A stretch of DNA of 64,000 bases from Larix kaempferi. Taxonomy: Eukaryota; Streptophyta; Pinopsida; Pinales; Pinaceae. Below the pieces are notes generated by a model. It ran no database searches, was not told the DNA's origin, and worked only from the letters and a program-made list of their open reading frames with translations. Positions 45,231-56,493 of the stretch are shown here, piece after piece. Each line of letters begins with the position of its first letter. The stretch's first letter is position 1. Position numbers and translations under genes: made by a program. The DNA lies in the NCBI GenBank assembly GCA_027924585.1, contig BSBM01000994.1:14841001-14905000 (forward strand), written 5' to 3'.

Positions 45231-45345
45231 ATACTTGGATAAGTCATACCTGTTGAGATTGCTTGTAATCTTCCTATGTAAGGCCTTAGCCTTATCTCGC
45301 TCTGGAACTTCTTCACTTATGCAGGTGACCAATCCACTTGATTTG
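45231..45345 (-). pseudogene. Element F gag remnant
   Basis: A short stretch equivalent to E 30163-30290, with KALHRK-like sequence, joined to the end of gag by the same internal deletion. The shared junction shows that E and F derive from one deleted ancestor. Confidence 0.68.
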
Positions 45346-46491
45346 CACAAATTGGATCTGGAGCTGGATTAGGGTTTGTCAGGGAAATGATAAAAATTCA
45401 AACTTTGAATTTCAAACTTCTGAAGGATAGAAAGATGCGCCTTGATGAGCTGATCAAACTGGTATACTCAGAATTTGAAAACTACAAAGTTTCACCCCTC
45501 AAAATTTCCTTTGAAACTTCCGTATTTTCTAGACAGGATCCTGAACTAGGGTTTGAGAAAGCCCACCCTTCTGCCCAGCCAAAAGGTTCTATCCAAAGCT
45601 CTAAACTTCAATTTTTCTGAGGAGCTTCCAGCCCTGGTCACAAACTTCAAAAATTCCAACTTTTGCAGAAGCCCTAATTTTCCAATTTTCCGATCAAAGT
45701 CCCGAACTAGGTTTTGATCAAGCCCAGCCTTCTAGCCAACCAAAAAATTTGATCTTGGTCTCTGAATTTCAATTTGATGAGTACCATTCAGTCATGCTCT
45801 CCATTTACAAAAATACGAAATTTCTCCGAAACCCTAATTCTCAGAGCCATGAATAAAGGTGCTCAAAATCCAATTCTGTTTTGAAAGAAATATGCACCTG
45901 ATTGTTTCTAGTGTAACTCCAAAATTACGAACCCACGGGGTCTAAAACGTCTACCTGTGGTAGCCAGGCCTGTCATATTTCCAACCCCATAGGTCTGACC
46001 TCAATTGGATTCTCTCAGAGAGGGTTATTCAAAGTGTCGCAACGTGACCTGTTTATGGGATAAAACAGGAGAGTGAACTTGTACGGAGTTCCACTTGTCA
46101 CTGGTTCACTTTCGACCTCCGAACCTTCACACTGTGAAGGTACAGTCCATTCCCTACCTTTCATGTTTTACAAAATTTCATTTGGAGCTTCCTAGCCCAA
46201 GTTATGACCTTTTTTTCCTAGGTCACCTGTTTATGACTCAGATATGGAAGAGGCAAAAACACTAGATTGTGTAGATCATAAAATGCAAAGTACAATGAAT
46301 TAGAAGTTGTACGTCAGACACAAGGTACATGGGGATCTTATCTTCGACCTATAATAGTTTTAGATTCTGAAACCTTGCCTAAATGTATTTATAGAGAAAG
46401 TGATACGATGACTATTTTTTGCTATATCAAGCACTAACATCGCAAGTGCAACAAGTGCCATACATGCCATACAATGCCTTCTTTCAGGATA
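45346..46491 (-). other. Element F leader
   Basis: Non-coding 5' leader, homologous to E and, in part, to 51171-51890 of G. It contains one copy of the segment duplicated in E. The frame at 45387-45620 is not conserved as a protein. Confidence 0.65.
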
Positions 46492-46503
46492 GCTTTGATA
46501 CCA
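46492..46503 (-). other. Primer binding site of element F
   Basis: Minus strand TGGTATCAAAGC adjoining the 5' LTR. Confidence 0.88.
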
Positions 46504-47107
46504 TGTTAGTTTTTCAGAATTTCCATCTGATCTAGGATCTTAACAGAGAGAATAACATGTATAGAATATCTACATCATATCAATCATGGACACAATAATG
46601 CAAGCCCACAAGAGATATAGAGTTTCACCGGGGAAAACCAAGAAGGTGAAAAACCCCGCAACTTTCTCAGAGATAGATAGAGAAATGATAGAACCAAAGT
46701 ACAAGAGATAGTCTTCTCCTAGTAGATGATCCTCCTCCTCACAAGTGCGCCACTTTCTAAGAGAGATAGAAGTGAGTAATGAGTGATCAAATAGAGATCT
46801 CCCGTTATCTATTTATAGTTGTCCTGCCCTGCCCAATAAACTAATGGGGCGGACTTGTCTAGCTTAGCCTAATAACCCATGGTTAAATTAATCCGGGCCG
46901 ACTGCACACTTGGTGGTCTAATAATACATTTACCCACATGACTTTTATAGGGCCGATCCCATCAAGTTGGTCTAATAACCCATCAAGTATAAGTTACGAC
47001 ACTTATAATATAAATGACGACACTTCCGTATAGAGGAATAATAACATCTCTATAGGAATACAATACACATGGGTAAAATACATTCCGAAGTTACATATAC
47101 ATCAACA
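46504..47107 (-). repeat. Element F 5' LTR
   Basis: 604 bp, TGTTAGTTTTTCAG to TACATCAACA, homologous to 38702-40843 without H. It is followed by CTTAT. Confidence 0.92.
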
Positions 47108-50100
47108 CTTATTTATATGGATGTGCATACTCTATCATATATAACTATTCTTTTTATCAGTAAAAATAAGTAGAATATTTGTATTTTCAAAAGAAAGCAT
47201 CTATCAAAAACATCTTTAAAATATGATATGTGTGTGCAAAAAAGATATTCTTGTACTCTATCAACTATCTATTAGGTGTTATTATAAAAACATTAATTGT
47301 ACAGATAAAAATAATTTTAATAGTTTAATGTATGACAATAAATATATAACAATAACACCTTTTATGCAAAAATCCAAATGAATGACATGCAAATTTTACA
47401 ATTAGAAATAAACATAATTCATTGTAGAGCTTGAAGTTCCAAAATAATTTAATTTATTTTCAACATAATAGTTGTAAATGATTGTTAACGTTTAATATCC
47501 AACATCATAAAATTAGGGAAAATATATAATCGATAGTTAAAGCTAACCATAATGAAATCACACATCCATAATCTAAACATTGAAGTAAATAATATACATA
47601 TCACTCTTCATTTCCATCTTTCTTGCTCGGCATTATAGCATTGGTATTCTAAAAAAAGATGTTTCTATAGTGGATTGTATTTTAATAAAAAAACACCAAT
47701 CCCTATCTAACATGTTTGAGTAAAAAAATACTTGATTGTAGTGTTTTAGGAAAATATAAGGCTCTTTAGTTTCATCCCACATATTTTTAGCATTGATAAA
47801 TGTCATAATATTATCATGGAATTTCTTTACATTACTCCAATCAAAGTATCCTGCCATTTTCTCATAAAAATTGTTGGAAACATTAATACACTTCAGGTTA
47901 AGAGTCATAGGAGAATGTGAAAAGTCTTGAGGATTACAAGAGACACCTTGGGAATATGAACCCAAGGGTCATATCATTGCATAAATGTGTACAATTATTA
48001 ATGAGAAAAATGTTCCTTTAAGCCTACCCTAATTATATTTGTGTGTGGAATTATCTATTTTCCCTATTGGGCACCTAACAATGTTATTAGAGTGAGCTTC
48101 TAACTCTTTCCTACCGTCCATTCTGTGATTCCTGCTCTGTACATTTCCTCATTCCATTTCTCTGCACTCTTTTTCTTATGGAATTCCTACTCTGGCATTT
48201 TTTCTACCATCTATACTATGTTTTTTTCCCTTTTTGTGTGTTCTACATTACCAGAAACTAACCCTAATTTATGTTTCTTGCCCTTCTATCCACGCTACAT
48301 TTCAAACTACTAAATCCATTAATTGTTCTCTGCACAATTTTTTAGCAACTCTCTCAATGAACCATTATCCTCAACATTGGTCATTGAATGCAATTGTTGC
48401 ACCATGCTAGAGTGGAGCTATTGCAATGTCGGAGTGACGACATTCGTAAAGAATGATTTTTTCTGATTGGTTCATTGGAGTGACTCCACCATCATGTTTC
48501 ATCCATTATCCACTAGTGTGTGAGACCAATGCATCTTCATGAATGCTCTCTTTAGTGTGGTGTTTCATACTCCTTTGAATTGTTAAATCGTTGAACTCAT
48601 GCTTCCTTGAACTATTTCCTCCACGAACTAACACATATTGCTGCCATAAACTGGAGGCATGGATGGGTCATGAGATTAATGAAGCCACTAGGGATTTACT
48701 ATGTAATAGAAAAAAATGATTTTTTCAAAGGGATGTCCTTGTAGAATAATAAAGTTGGCTTGGTTGGTTGATGTTGCTGCAAATTCGAGCAAAATGTGTG
48801 GGCATGGATGCCAGTTTGTTGGTTAATCATTATGACTATGTGCGAACATTAGGCATGGTGTCACACCAATAGAGTAATGATCATGGGAACTCAATCTATA
48901 TACTAATTTTTCATCTTGATAATGATTCTATTGCATTAAATCTCACTTGCATATCATACACAATGCAAGTGAAATGAAGAATATTTAACATGCTCTTCCA
49001 AGAATGGCATTTATTTTCCATTCTCTAGAGCACTCATAAGTTTGAACTTTCCTAATATTGAATCTTGTGGCTTCCACCTTAGACTGTTGATGGTATCATG
49101 GAGTTGCTTGAGACTATTTATTACCACAACATATTGCTACTATGTTTCACTTAGTGTTTTTCAAAGACCATGTCTCATTCCTACGTGGGTTCTCTCTTCC
49201 TGAATTTCCTCTCTTGTTGTGTGGGATCCCTCTTGTTGTGTTGGCTCTATCCTCTTGATGGTGAATGAAATATTGTCCATTTGAACGGTAACTAGTATCT
49301 CTTGACCGATATCATTTATTTTGGAATTTCACTCAAGCATAAACCATAACTGCTAAGTGAAGCCTATATTTTTCCATACGAGATGTGGATATTAGCAATG
49401 GCTTCTGTTTAAATAATAATAGACAATTCTATTGAATATATTATTCTATAGATATTGACTATAGAGAATATTGTTATTGTAAAAACATGGTAGAGACAGA
49501 GACATAGACCTGCACCTTCTTTTATTTTCTAAAAAGTGTTAATTGCACCGATAGGTGTTTATATATTAGAATTTGGGGTGGAATATCATCTATGCTTTCC
49601 TAGATTGAAGGAGGATGAGACAAGTGTACTATTAAGATTGATTTTATGGGCGTCATTCAAAATTCGAAATAAAAAATTATAAAAAAAATAAATGTAAAAA
49701 ATAACTTGTAGTTGATGTATGTATAACTAGTAGTTCATGCATGGATAACAGGAAGAGAAATGAAACTCATTTAACTAAAGAAGGTAACAAGTAGTTGAGG
49801 AATAGAGGTGATTACAACTAATCATGGAGAACAAGTAATAGATAACTTGTTCATGGAACTTAACTTGTAACCTATCGGTGTTCATCGACCACAAGTTAAG
49901 TGGTTGTGCTAGTTTGTAGATTGATTTCAAATTATGACCACTATCATTATTTGTGAAAAAACTATATTTTAAAGAATAAGAGAGAGATTGTACACCATCT
50001 TGTACACTTTTGTATAGATTGCATGTTTCCAACTAACTTGTTGTAAGAGTTTGAAGACTATTTTCTAGAGTTTGAAGACCATAGCAACTTGTATTGCAAA

Positions 50101-50568
50101 TATTGTTAGTACATAGATCTTGAAAATTATGAGGAGCATCTTGTAGCAGAAATATATTAATTTATGAGGTATGTTTGTCTCAGTAGTTTTCACACCACAA
50201 TGGATCATCTCAAGTAATCCATTCAACTTCATATTCCACTTGCAAACTATCATTGTTGGCACTTGTATTTTTTTCTTGTAAGTGTCAAAATTGAAATAAA
50301 GTTGAGCTGCATTGTACTAGGGTGCATTTTCAGTAGAATCCAAAAAACTCCATCTACCGAATTTTAAAATTCAATTGTTGAGTCTATTTGTAAAGGGTGG
50401 AGTTGCAAGAAGCCCTCAATTTGTTGATTGAGTCCATTTTAATTTGTACCTACCTATACAAGAAGACCTCACAATCCTCATAATGTCTCAATTTGAATAA
50501 ATATTAGAGTTACTTAACACTCTAATAGTTATTGTTGTAGACAATTCAATCATGATTACCAAATGAAC
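47108..50568. other. AT-rich interval without recognised gene
   Basis: 3.4 kb between F and G. A minus-strand frame at 47633-47965 (110 residues, Asn/Phe/Lys-rich) shows no domain that I recognise and no start context or neighbour that supports it. No LTR pair or tandem array was seen. Confidence 0.5.
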
Positions 50569-51158
50569 TATTGATGTAATTGTAACTTCGGAATGTATTT
50601 CACTTATGTATATTGTACACCTATAGAGATGGTATTATTCCTCTATATGGAAGTGTCGTCATTTATATTGTAAGTGTCGTAACTTATACTTGATGGGTTA
50701 TTAGACCACCTTGATGGGGTCGTCCCTGTATAAGTCATGTGGGTTAAAGGGTTAGTAGACCACCCTATTGGGGGTCGGCCCTGTCAGCATTATGTTATGT
50801 GGTTAAGTTGAGGTTGACCTTGTAAGGTTATTAGGAAAGTCAAGTCAAGTATAAATAGAGAGCGGGAGGCACTCTATTTGATCATTCACTTTCTCACTCA
50901 TACACTCATTGGAGAGTGGCACACTAGTGGAGGAGGAGAAGCTGTTGCTAGGAGACTGCCTCTTATGCTTGGGTTTTGTATCATTGCTCTATCTATCTCT
51001 CAGGAAGTTATTGGGGTTTTTCACCTTTATGGTTTTCCCCAAGGAAACTCTATGTGTCTATTGTCTCTTGTGTTTGCTTCTTGTGATTGATATGTTGTAC
51101 ATGTTACTCTCTTAGTAAAGATCCTAGATCATATTGAATTGATGCTCAAAAATTAACA
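50569..51158 (+). repeat. Element G 5' LTR
   Basis: 590 bp. It begins TATTGATG, where E and F have TGTTGATG, and ends AAAATTAACA before the primer site. The TATA box TATAAATA is at 50850-50857. Homologous to E and F LTRs in reverse orientation. Confidence 0.9.
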
Positions 51159-51170
51159 TGGTATCAGAGC
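51159..51170 (+). other. Primer binding site of element G
   Basis: TGGTATCAGAGC, directly after the LTR. The leader 51171-51890 that follows is non-coding and shorter than in E or F. Confidence 0.9.
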
Positions 51171-51890
51171 TAACATGAGAAGAAGACATTGTGCAGTTGT
51201 GGAAGTTAGGGCTTCTTGTTTTTGGGTTTCTCTCCACATATTTTGGAAAGAAAGTAGGGTAGATTGACTCTCCTTAGGAATGTGCATCTTTTTGTCAAAC
51301 CAGAATTCAATTCTAGGCACTTTCATTTTTGTCCCTAAAAATTAGGGTTTCCACAAAAATAGGAATTTCTGAAATCTGAGACCATGGTTGGAAGCTCCTT
51401 GGAAACATCAAATTTTAGAGCTTTGGATCGAACTTTTTGGTTGGGTGAAGCTTCGGGAAAATGAAACCCTAGTTTGGGGTCCTGTATAGTGAAGTCAAAA
51501 ATTAGGGTTTCTGCAAAAATTTGAATTTCCAAAATCTAAGACCATGGATGGAAGATCCTCTGAAAAATTGATGTTTAGAGACCAAGATCAAACTTTGTGG
51601 ATGGGTGAAGCTCTAGGAAAATCAAACCCTAATTCAGGGTCCTCCCTAGTGAATCTGGAAGTTTGAAAAGCAAATTTGAGGGGTGAAAATTTGCAGTTTT
51701 CAAATTCTGAGTATACCAATTTAATCAGCTCATCAAGGCAGATCTTTATATCCTTTCAAAAGTTTGAAATTCAAAGTTTGAATTTTTAGGGTTTCTCTGA
51801 CAAACCCTAATCCATCTCCAAATCTAGATTTCTGTAAATCAAGTGGTAAGACCTAAATATTTTCTATTTCCATTTGAAGTACTCTTTAAT

Positions 51891-52566
51891 ATGTCTCACC
51901 ACATGAAGATTGAGGATAAGCTTGAAGGGGCTGATAACTTCCGAGCATGGAAGTATAGGATTGGGTGAGTTGGACATCTACATAAGTGAAGGGGTTCTTG
52001 TCCCAGAGGGAGAAGAGACTAAGGCCTTACACAAAAGGAGCTTGGTCAAGGCTAAAAGGATCATTGTTGATTCTATCAAAAACCATCTCATGCCACATGT
52101 GTCATCTCTGAAGAAACCTAAGGAGATGTTTGATTCCTTGACCAAGCTGTTTGAAGGGAAGAATATAAATGAGAATATGACCTTGAGGAATCAATTGAAG
52201 AATATCAAGTTCCAGAATGTAGAGTCTATGCAGTCTTATTTCTCAATGGTCTCCCAGATAAAAGAACAACCTGAAGCTGTGAAAGATAATACAAAGAATG
52301 GAGAAATGGTAATGGCAACTCTTAATGGCCTTCCTAGATCATGGGATTCCTTCATCCAAGGAATTTGTGCTAGGAATAAACTTATCTCATTCAGTAGTCT
52401 GTGAGAAGAATGCTCACAGCAAGAAGCTCAAATTATAGCTCGAGAAGAAAAGATGGGGAATGAAGATCAAGCTCTCACAACACATACCATGAAGAATTGA
52501 CCTAAGAACAAAAGGAATAGAAACAACAACTACTACTACAAGCAATCTGAAAACTATGACTTATAG
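51891..52566 (+). pseudogene. Element G gag
   Basis: ATG at 51891 opens MSHHMKIEDKLEGADNFRAWK. A small deletion near 51965-51975 shifts the frame, after which LDIYISEGVLVPEGEE and AKRIIVDSIKNHLMPH continue in another frame to 52404. The UBN2 hallmark PKEMFDSLTKLFEGKN is clear, followed by ATLNGLPRSWDSFIQG. Past a TGA, EECSQQEAQIIAREEK and NKRNRNNNYYYKQSENYDL run to the donor-like GTATGT at 52567. No zinc knuckle is seen. Confidence 0.85.
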
Positions 52567-53975
52567 GTATGTTTTCAAATGTGTTCATGATTAAGTTTAT
52601 GATATGTTTGTCTTCATATTATTGAGGTTAGTATAATCTTGATTAATCTTAGACTTGTCTCATCACACTAGTAAAAGTATGAATGCATGATAGAAGACAT
52701 TCATTGATTAGGGTTATGACACTTGTGATTGTATTATGATTGTACTAATACAATGTGGTCTGTATGAGGATAATGTTATCCACTAACATGAAGGTACAAA
52801 TCAAGTTCTAGATCAAGACCATGGTGACATGAAGACAACGAATCATCCATAGTCACAGATCACATAGAGGTATGTATATTTTGTTTCTACAATGGTTAAC
52901 TTATGAATTATATAGGTCATTGAAGAGAACAAGAAAACATTGCTAGACATAACTAGAAAATATGATGACCAGGTATGTTTTCCTATATCAAGTTAGAATC
53001 CTACTCTATGTTAGGATATTATACTTTTGTATATGATTATTCATGAAGTTAGAAATTTAAGTAATCAAGGGTTTATGCATATTATGTCTCTTACCTTGAT
53101 TGATGATATGACTAACCAGAAGAGTCCTATGGTCAAATAAGAATATGCATAAGTAAAAGAAGTACTACCTGAAACCTTGAATACCAATGCTTATTATCTG
53201 TGTTTGAAATGATCATGACTATACATGTTTAAGATTATTGTGTTTTGATAGTATTAAGATTATACTAATGAATGTATGATTATGTATGAGATCCCGAGGA
53301 TAACACAATGATGATACTAGTAAGCATGCATAGCGATCAAGGATGGATATAAGTTAAAGGACAAGTAATCTAGGAAGCAAAGATCAAGAGGGAGCACACT
53401 CCAATAGTTCCTGCAAGGAAGCAAAGATTGAGAGGGAGTCCACACAACAAACAAACAAGGATAAGTATTTCAATTATAATTTCTTGTATATTTCATTGTT
53501 TAAATAATACTATTCAAAGATGTATATACTTATGTTCCTAGACTTAGGTTGTGTATTATGCATATTAGAATAATTGCATTAATGAACAGTATACTAATAA
53601 TATGCATGTAATGGGTAAGTGGACTATGGCACTGTACGCCATTCCATTGCTACTTATCTAGAATGAAACCTCTTTGCTAACATGTTGGGAGTTGTGCACA
53701 CTCTTAACAATGTTCTGGTAGAGATTGGAAGGCATCTAGAAAGTTACGGGATAATGATAAATGTTGTATTGAAGCATTGGCTAAAATAATTGCATGACTG
53801 TATGACAAATTTCTTTATGTGTAAGAATTTGTTCTGGAAACTATGAGATGTTTCTAATCATGCAATTTAACTTGTATTGTAAGAAACATCGTATACCATC
53901 ACCTACAAAAGAAGGACTACAACATTTGTTCCAGCAACAAAGCTATCTATTGAAGAATCTAAAGTTCGTTGGATT
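52567..53975 (+). other. Element G non-coding block replacing PR and INT
   Basis: 1.4 kb without protease or integrase motifs. Donor-like AG|GTATGT junctions lie at 52566/52567, 52869/52870 and 52972/52973. Between acceptor-like TATATAG (ends 52915) and the last donor lies a 57-bp open stretch (52916-52972) translating VIEENKKTLLDITRKYDDQ. Near 53380-53460 the phrase GCAAAGATNNAGAGGGAG occurs twice. Confidence 0.75.
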
Positions 53976-55474
53976 TGGGATGTAGTAATGGAAGAATGCC
54001 ATGATCGAGGAATATTAGTCTATCATGAAGAATGATGTTTGGGATGCGGTCCCAAGAACTGAAGGGAAGTCTGTTGTGACTTCCAAGTGGATCTATAAGA
54101 TCAAGCATGCTGCAGATGGAAGCATAGAGAAATACAAAGCAAGGTTTGTAGCTCGTGGCTTCTCCCAGAAAGAGGGAATAGACTATGAAGAGTCTTTTGC
54201 TCCTATAACCAGATACACTTCCATCAGAACAGTACTTACTCTAGCTGCAGTGATGAAGTGGAAGATACACCAAATGGATATGGTGTAGTCGAAGAGGAAG
54301 TGTATGTGGAGTAGCCACTTGGTTTTGAGACACATTACAGAGAGTCATATGTGTGCAGGTTGAAGAAAGCCTTGTATGGCTCGAAGCAAGCTCCTAGGAC
54401 TTGGTATGGTAGGATAGACAACTTTCTATCTAGTTTGGGCTTTAACAAGAGTAAAGTAGATTCCAACCTTTACTATAAGGTTGAGGAAGGCAGTCCATTG
54501 ATACTACTTTTGTATGTTGATGACCTGTTTGTTACAGGTGAGGATAGTTTGATTGCCGATAATAAGAGGAAGCTTGCTGCTAAGTTCAAGATGAAGGACT
54601 TGGGGATGATGCACTATTTTCTAGGCATGGAGGTGTGGTAGAATGTAGATGGAATCTTCCTTGGACAAGGGAAGTATGCAGTAGAGATCTTGAAGAGGTT
54701 TAGGATGATGTACTGCAAGGCCATGGCCACACCCATGGCATCGAACCTGAAGCTTCTGTGTGATGCTTCATCTGAGCCGGTTGATGTCACGGTGTATTGT
54801 CAGATGATTTGGTTCTTGATGTACCTGACAAATATGAGACCAGATATTTGATTTGCGGTGAACACATTGAGCCAGTTCCTAATGGATCCGAGAAGTGTTC
54901 ACCTAGTTGCTGTAAAGCATATTCTGAGGTACCTAAAGGGTACAATTGATTATGGGCTCAAGTATGATGCGAATCAAAAGTTTAACCTAGAGGGTTATGC
55001 TGATTTAGATTGGGTAGGCAGTGCTGCAGATAGGAAGAGAACTTTTGGGTGCTGCTTCAATATGGGATCAGGTGTGATCTCTTAGTTTAGTAGGAAGCAG
55101 TCCTGCGTAGCACTGAGTACAGCCAAAGCAGAGTATGTTGCAGCTTGTTCGGCTAGTTGTGAGGCAGTATGGCTCTAGAAGCTATTGTCTGAGCTATTTG
55201 ATCTCCCATTGGATGCTACTGGTATCTTTCATGAAAACTAGAGTTGTGTGAAGCTATCTAAGAACCGAGTGTTCCATGACAGGTCGAAGCACATTGAGCT
55301 CAAATATCACTATATCAGGGATATTGTGCAAAGAAGAGCAATGAATCTCCTGTATGTTACAATGGATGAGCATGTTGCAAATGTGTTGACGAAACCACTA
55401 GACAGAGTGAAGTTCTAGTACTTCAGAGAGAGGCTTGGTGTTCTTCAGATTGACGAAACTTTGAGGAAGAAGTG
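53976..55474 (+). pseudogene. Element G RT and RNase H
   Basis: From WKNAMIEEY and MKNDVWDAVPRTEGKSVV, through GIDYEESFAPITRYTSIRTV, to QMDM, where a short deletion removes the KTAFLN segment. VCRLKKALYGSKQAPRTWY, YVDDLFVTGEDS (catalytic box intact) and MHYFLGMEVW follow. RNase H has YADLDWVGSAADRKR, STAKAEYVAAC and a damaged second Asp box (FHENXSCVK in place of YCDNQSCVK). About eight stops are present. The end is NVLTKPLDRVKF. Confidence 0.88.
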
Positions 55475-55558
55475 ATGGACACATCTGCAGGAGGCATTCC
55501 AAGCATGGTGAGAGGAGGATCCTTCCCATGGCTGTGAATGTAAGCGGTCTGTGATGAA

Positions 55559-55980
55559 GCATCAGGACGATGCTCCATTTTCTTTTATGTATGATCAGTT
55601 GGATCATGTATATGTATATGCATCATGTTGGATGCATTGATATGATCAGTTGGATCATGTATTTGTATATGTATAAGGTGGATACATTGTATGATCAGGT
55701 GGATCATGTATGTTGATATATATTAGGTGGATACATTATATGATCAGGTGGATCATGTATTTGTGTATGTATTAGGTGGATACTATGTATGATGATATGT
55801 ATCAGGTAGATACGATGTATGCATTAGGTGGATGCATTGTATGATCAAGATGATCATGGATGATGAGCTTCAGGATGTTGCTTCAGATGATATGCATCAA
55901 GATGATGCTATGATGATGATCAGGATGATCATATGTGATGATATGTATTAGGTGGATACATTACCTAATCAGTTGGATTA
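55559..55980 (+). repeat. Hairpin array with covarying stems, element G
   Basis: At least fourteen short inverted repeats in 420 bp, each with loop AGGTG, AGTTG or a near variant. Examples are GCATC-AGGAC-GATGC (55559-55573), TGATC-AGTTG-GATCA (55592-55606), ATGCATC-ATGTTG-GATGCAT (55618-55637), GTATC-AGGTA-GATAC (55799-55813) and TAATC-AGTTG-GATTA (55966-55980). Both arms change together while the ATC...GAT core stays. Confidence 0.85.
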
Positions 55981-56012
55981 TGTGTGATGAGTTCCGAAGA
56001 CACATATGCACA

Positions 56013-56493
56013 TGGGCCATTCGAGCACGGTTGAAGTATGTCTTCCCATGGCTGCGATATACGTGTTGGAGCCATTCGAGTATGGTTGAAGTGTGTCTTC
56101 CCATGGATGTGATATAAGTGCTGGGGCCATTCTGACATGGTTGAAGTGTTCCTTCCCATGGTTGTTGATGTAAGAGTTCTGCCATTCGAGCATGGTTGAA
56201 GTGTGTCTTCCCATGGCTACGATATAAGTGTTGTGCCATTCAAGCATGGTTGAAGTGTGCCTTCCCATGGCTGTGATATAAGTGTTGTTCCATTTGAGCA
56301 TGGTTGAAGTGTGTCTTCACATGGCTATATAAGTGTTGTGCCATTCCTAGCATGGTTGAAATGTGTCTTCCCATGGATATGGACATAAGTGCGATGCCAT
56401 TCTCACATGGTTGAAGTGTGTCTTCCCATGGCGTAGATATAAGTGTTGAGCCTTTCATGGCTGGTTGAAGTGTGTCTTCCCATGGCTGACCCA
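56013..56493 (+). repeat. Tandem array of about 55 bp units in element G
   Basis: Nine units start near 56013, 56071, 56126, 56181, 56235, 56290, 56341, 56395 and 56450. Each contains CATGGTTGAAGTGTG, CTTCCCATGGCTG and ATATAAGTGTTG. The CATGG and CCATG parts can pair. Homologous to the array of F. Confidence 0.87.

Larger units (their letters stand above)
38702..47107 (-). mobile_element. Element F: internally deleted Ty1/copia retrotransposon
   Basis: Same family as E and G. The 3' LTR is at 38702-40843 (split by H), the 5' LTR at 46504-47107, with a perfect duplication CTTAT (38697-38701, 47108-47112). It has the same plan as E: leader, short gag remnant, block without protease and integrase, RT-RNase H, hairpin array, tandem array. 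Its RT-RNase H is the best preserved of the three. Confidence 0.93.
50569..56493 (+). mobile_element. Element G: Ty1/copia retrotransposon, 3' end lost
   Basis: Plus-strand member of the E/F family: 5' LTR 50569-51158, primer site, leader, gag, block without PR/INT, RT-RNase H, hairpin array, 57-bp array. It lacks a polypurine tract and 3' LTR: the array runs directly into the truncated gypsy element I at about 56494. G keeps most of gag, which E and F have lost, so it represents a less deleted form. Confidence 0.9.

Noticed and set aside
47633-47965. Minus-strand frame of 110 codons, possibly a gene fragment
   Set aside because: The peptide is Asn/Phe-rich with no motif that I recognise and stands alone in AT-rich DNA. 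Kept only as a note in the interval entry.
56013-56493. CRISPR-like regular repeats
   Set aside because: Units are contiguous 51-58-bp tandem repeats without unique spacers, in a plant retrotransposon; this is a tandem array.
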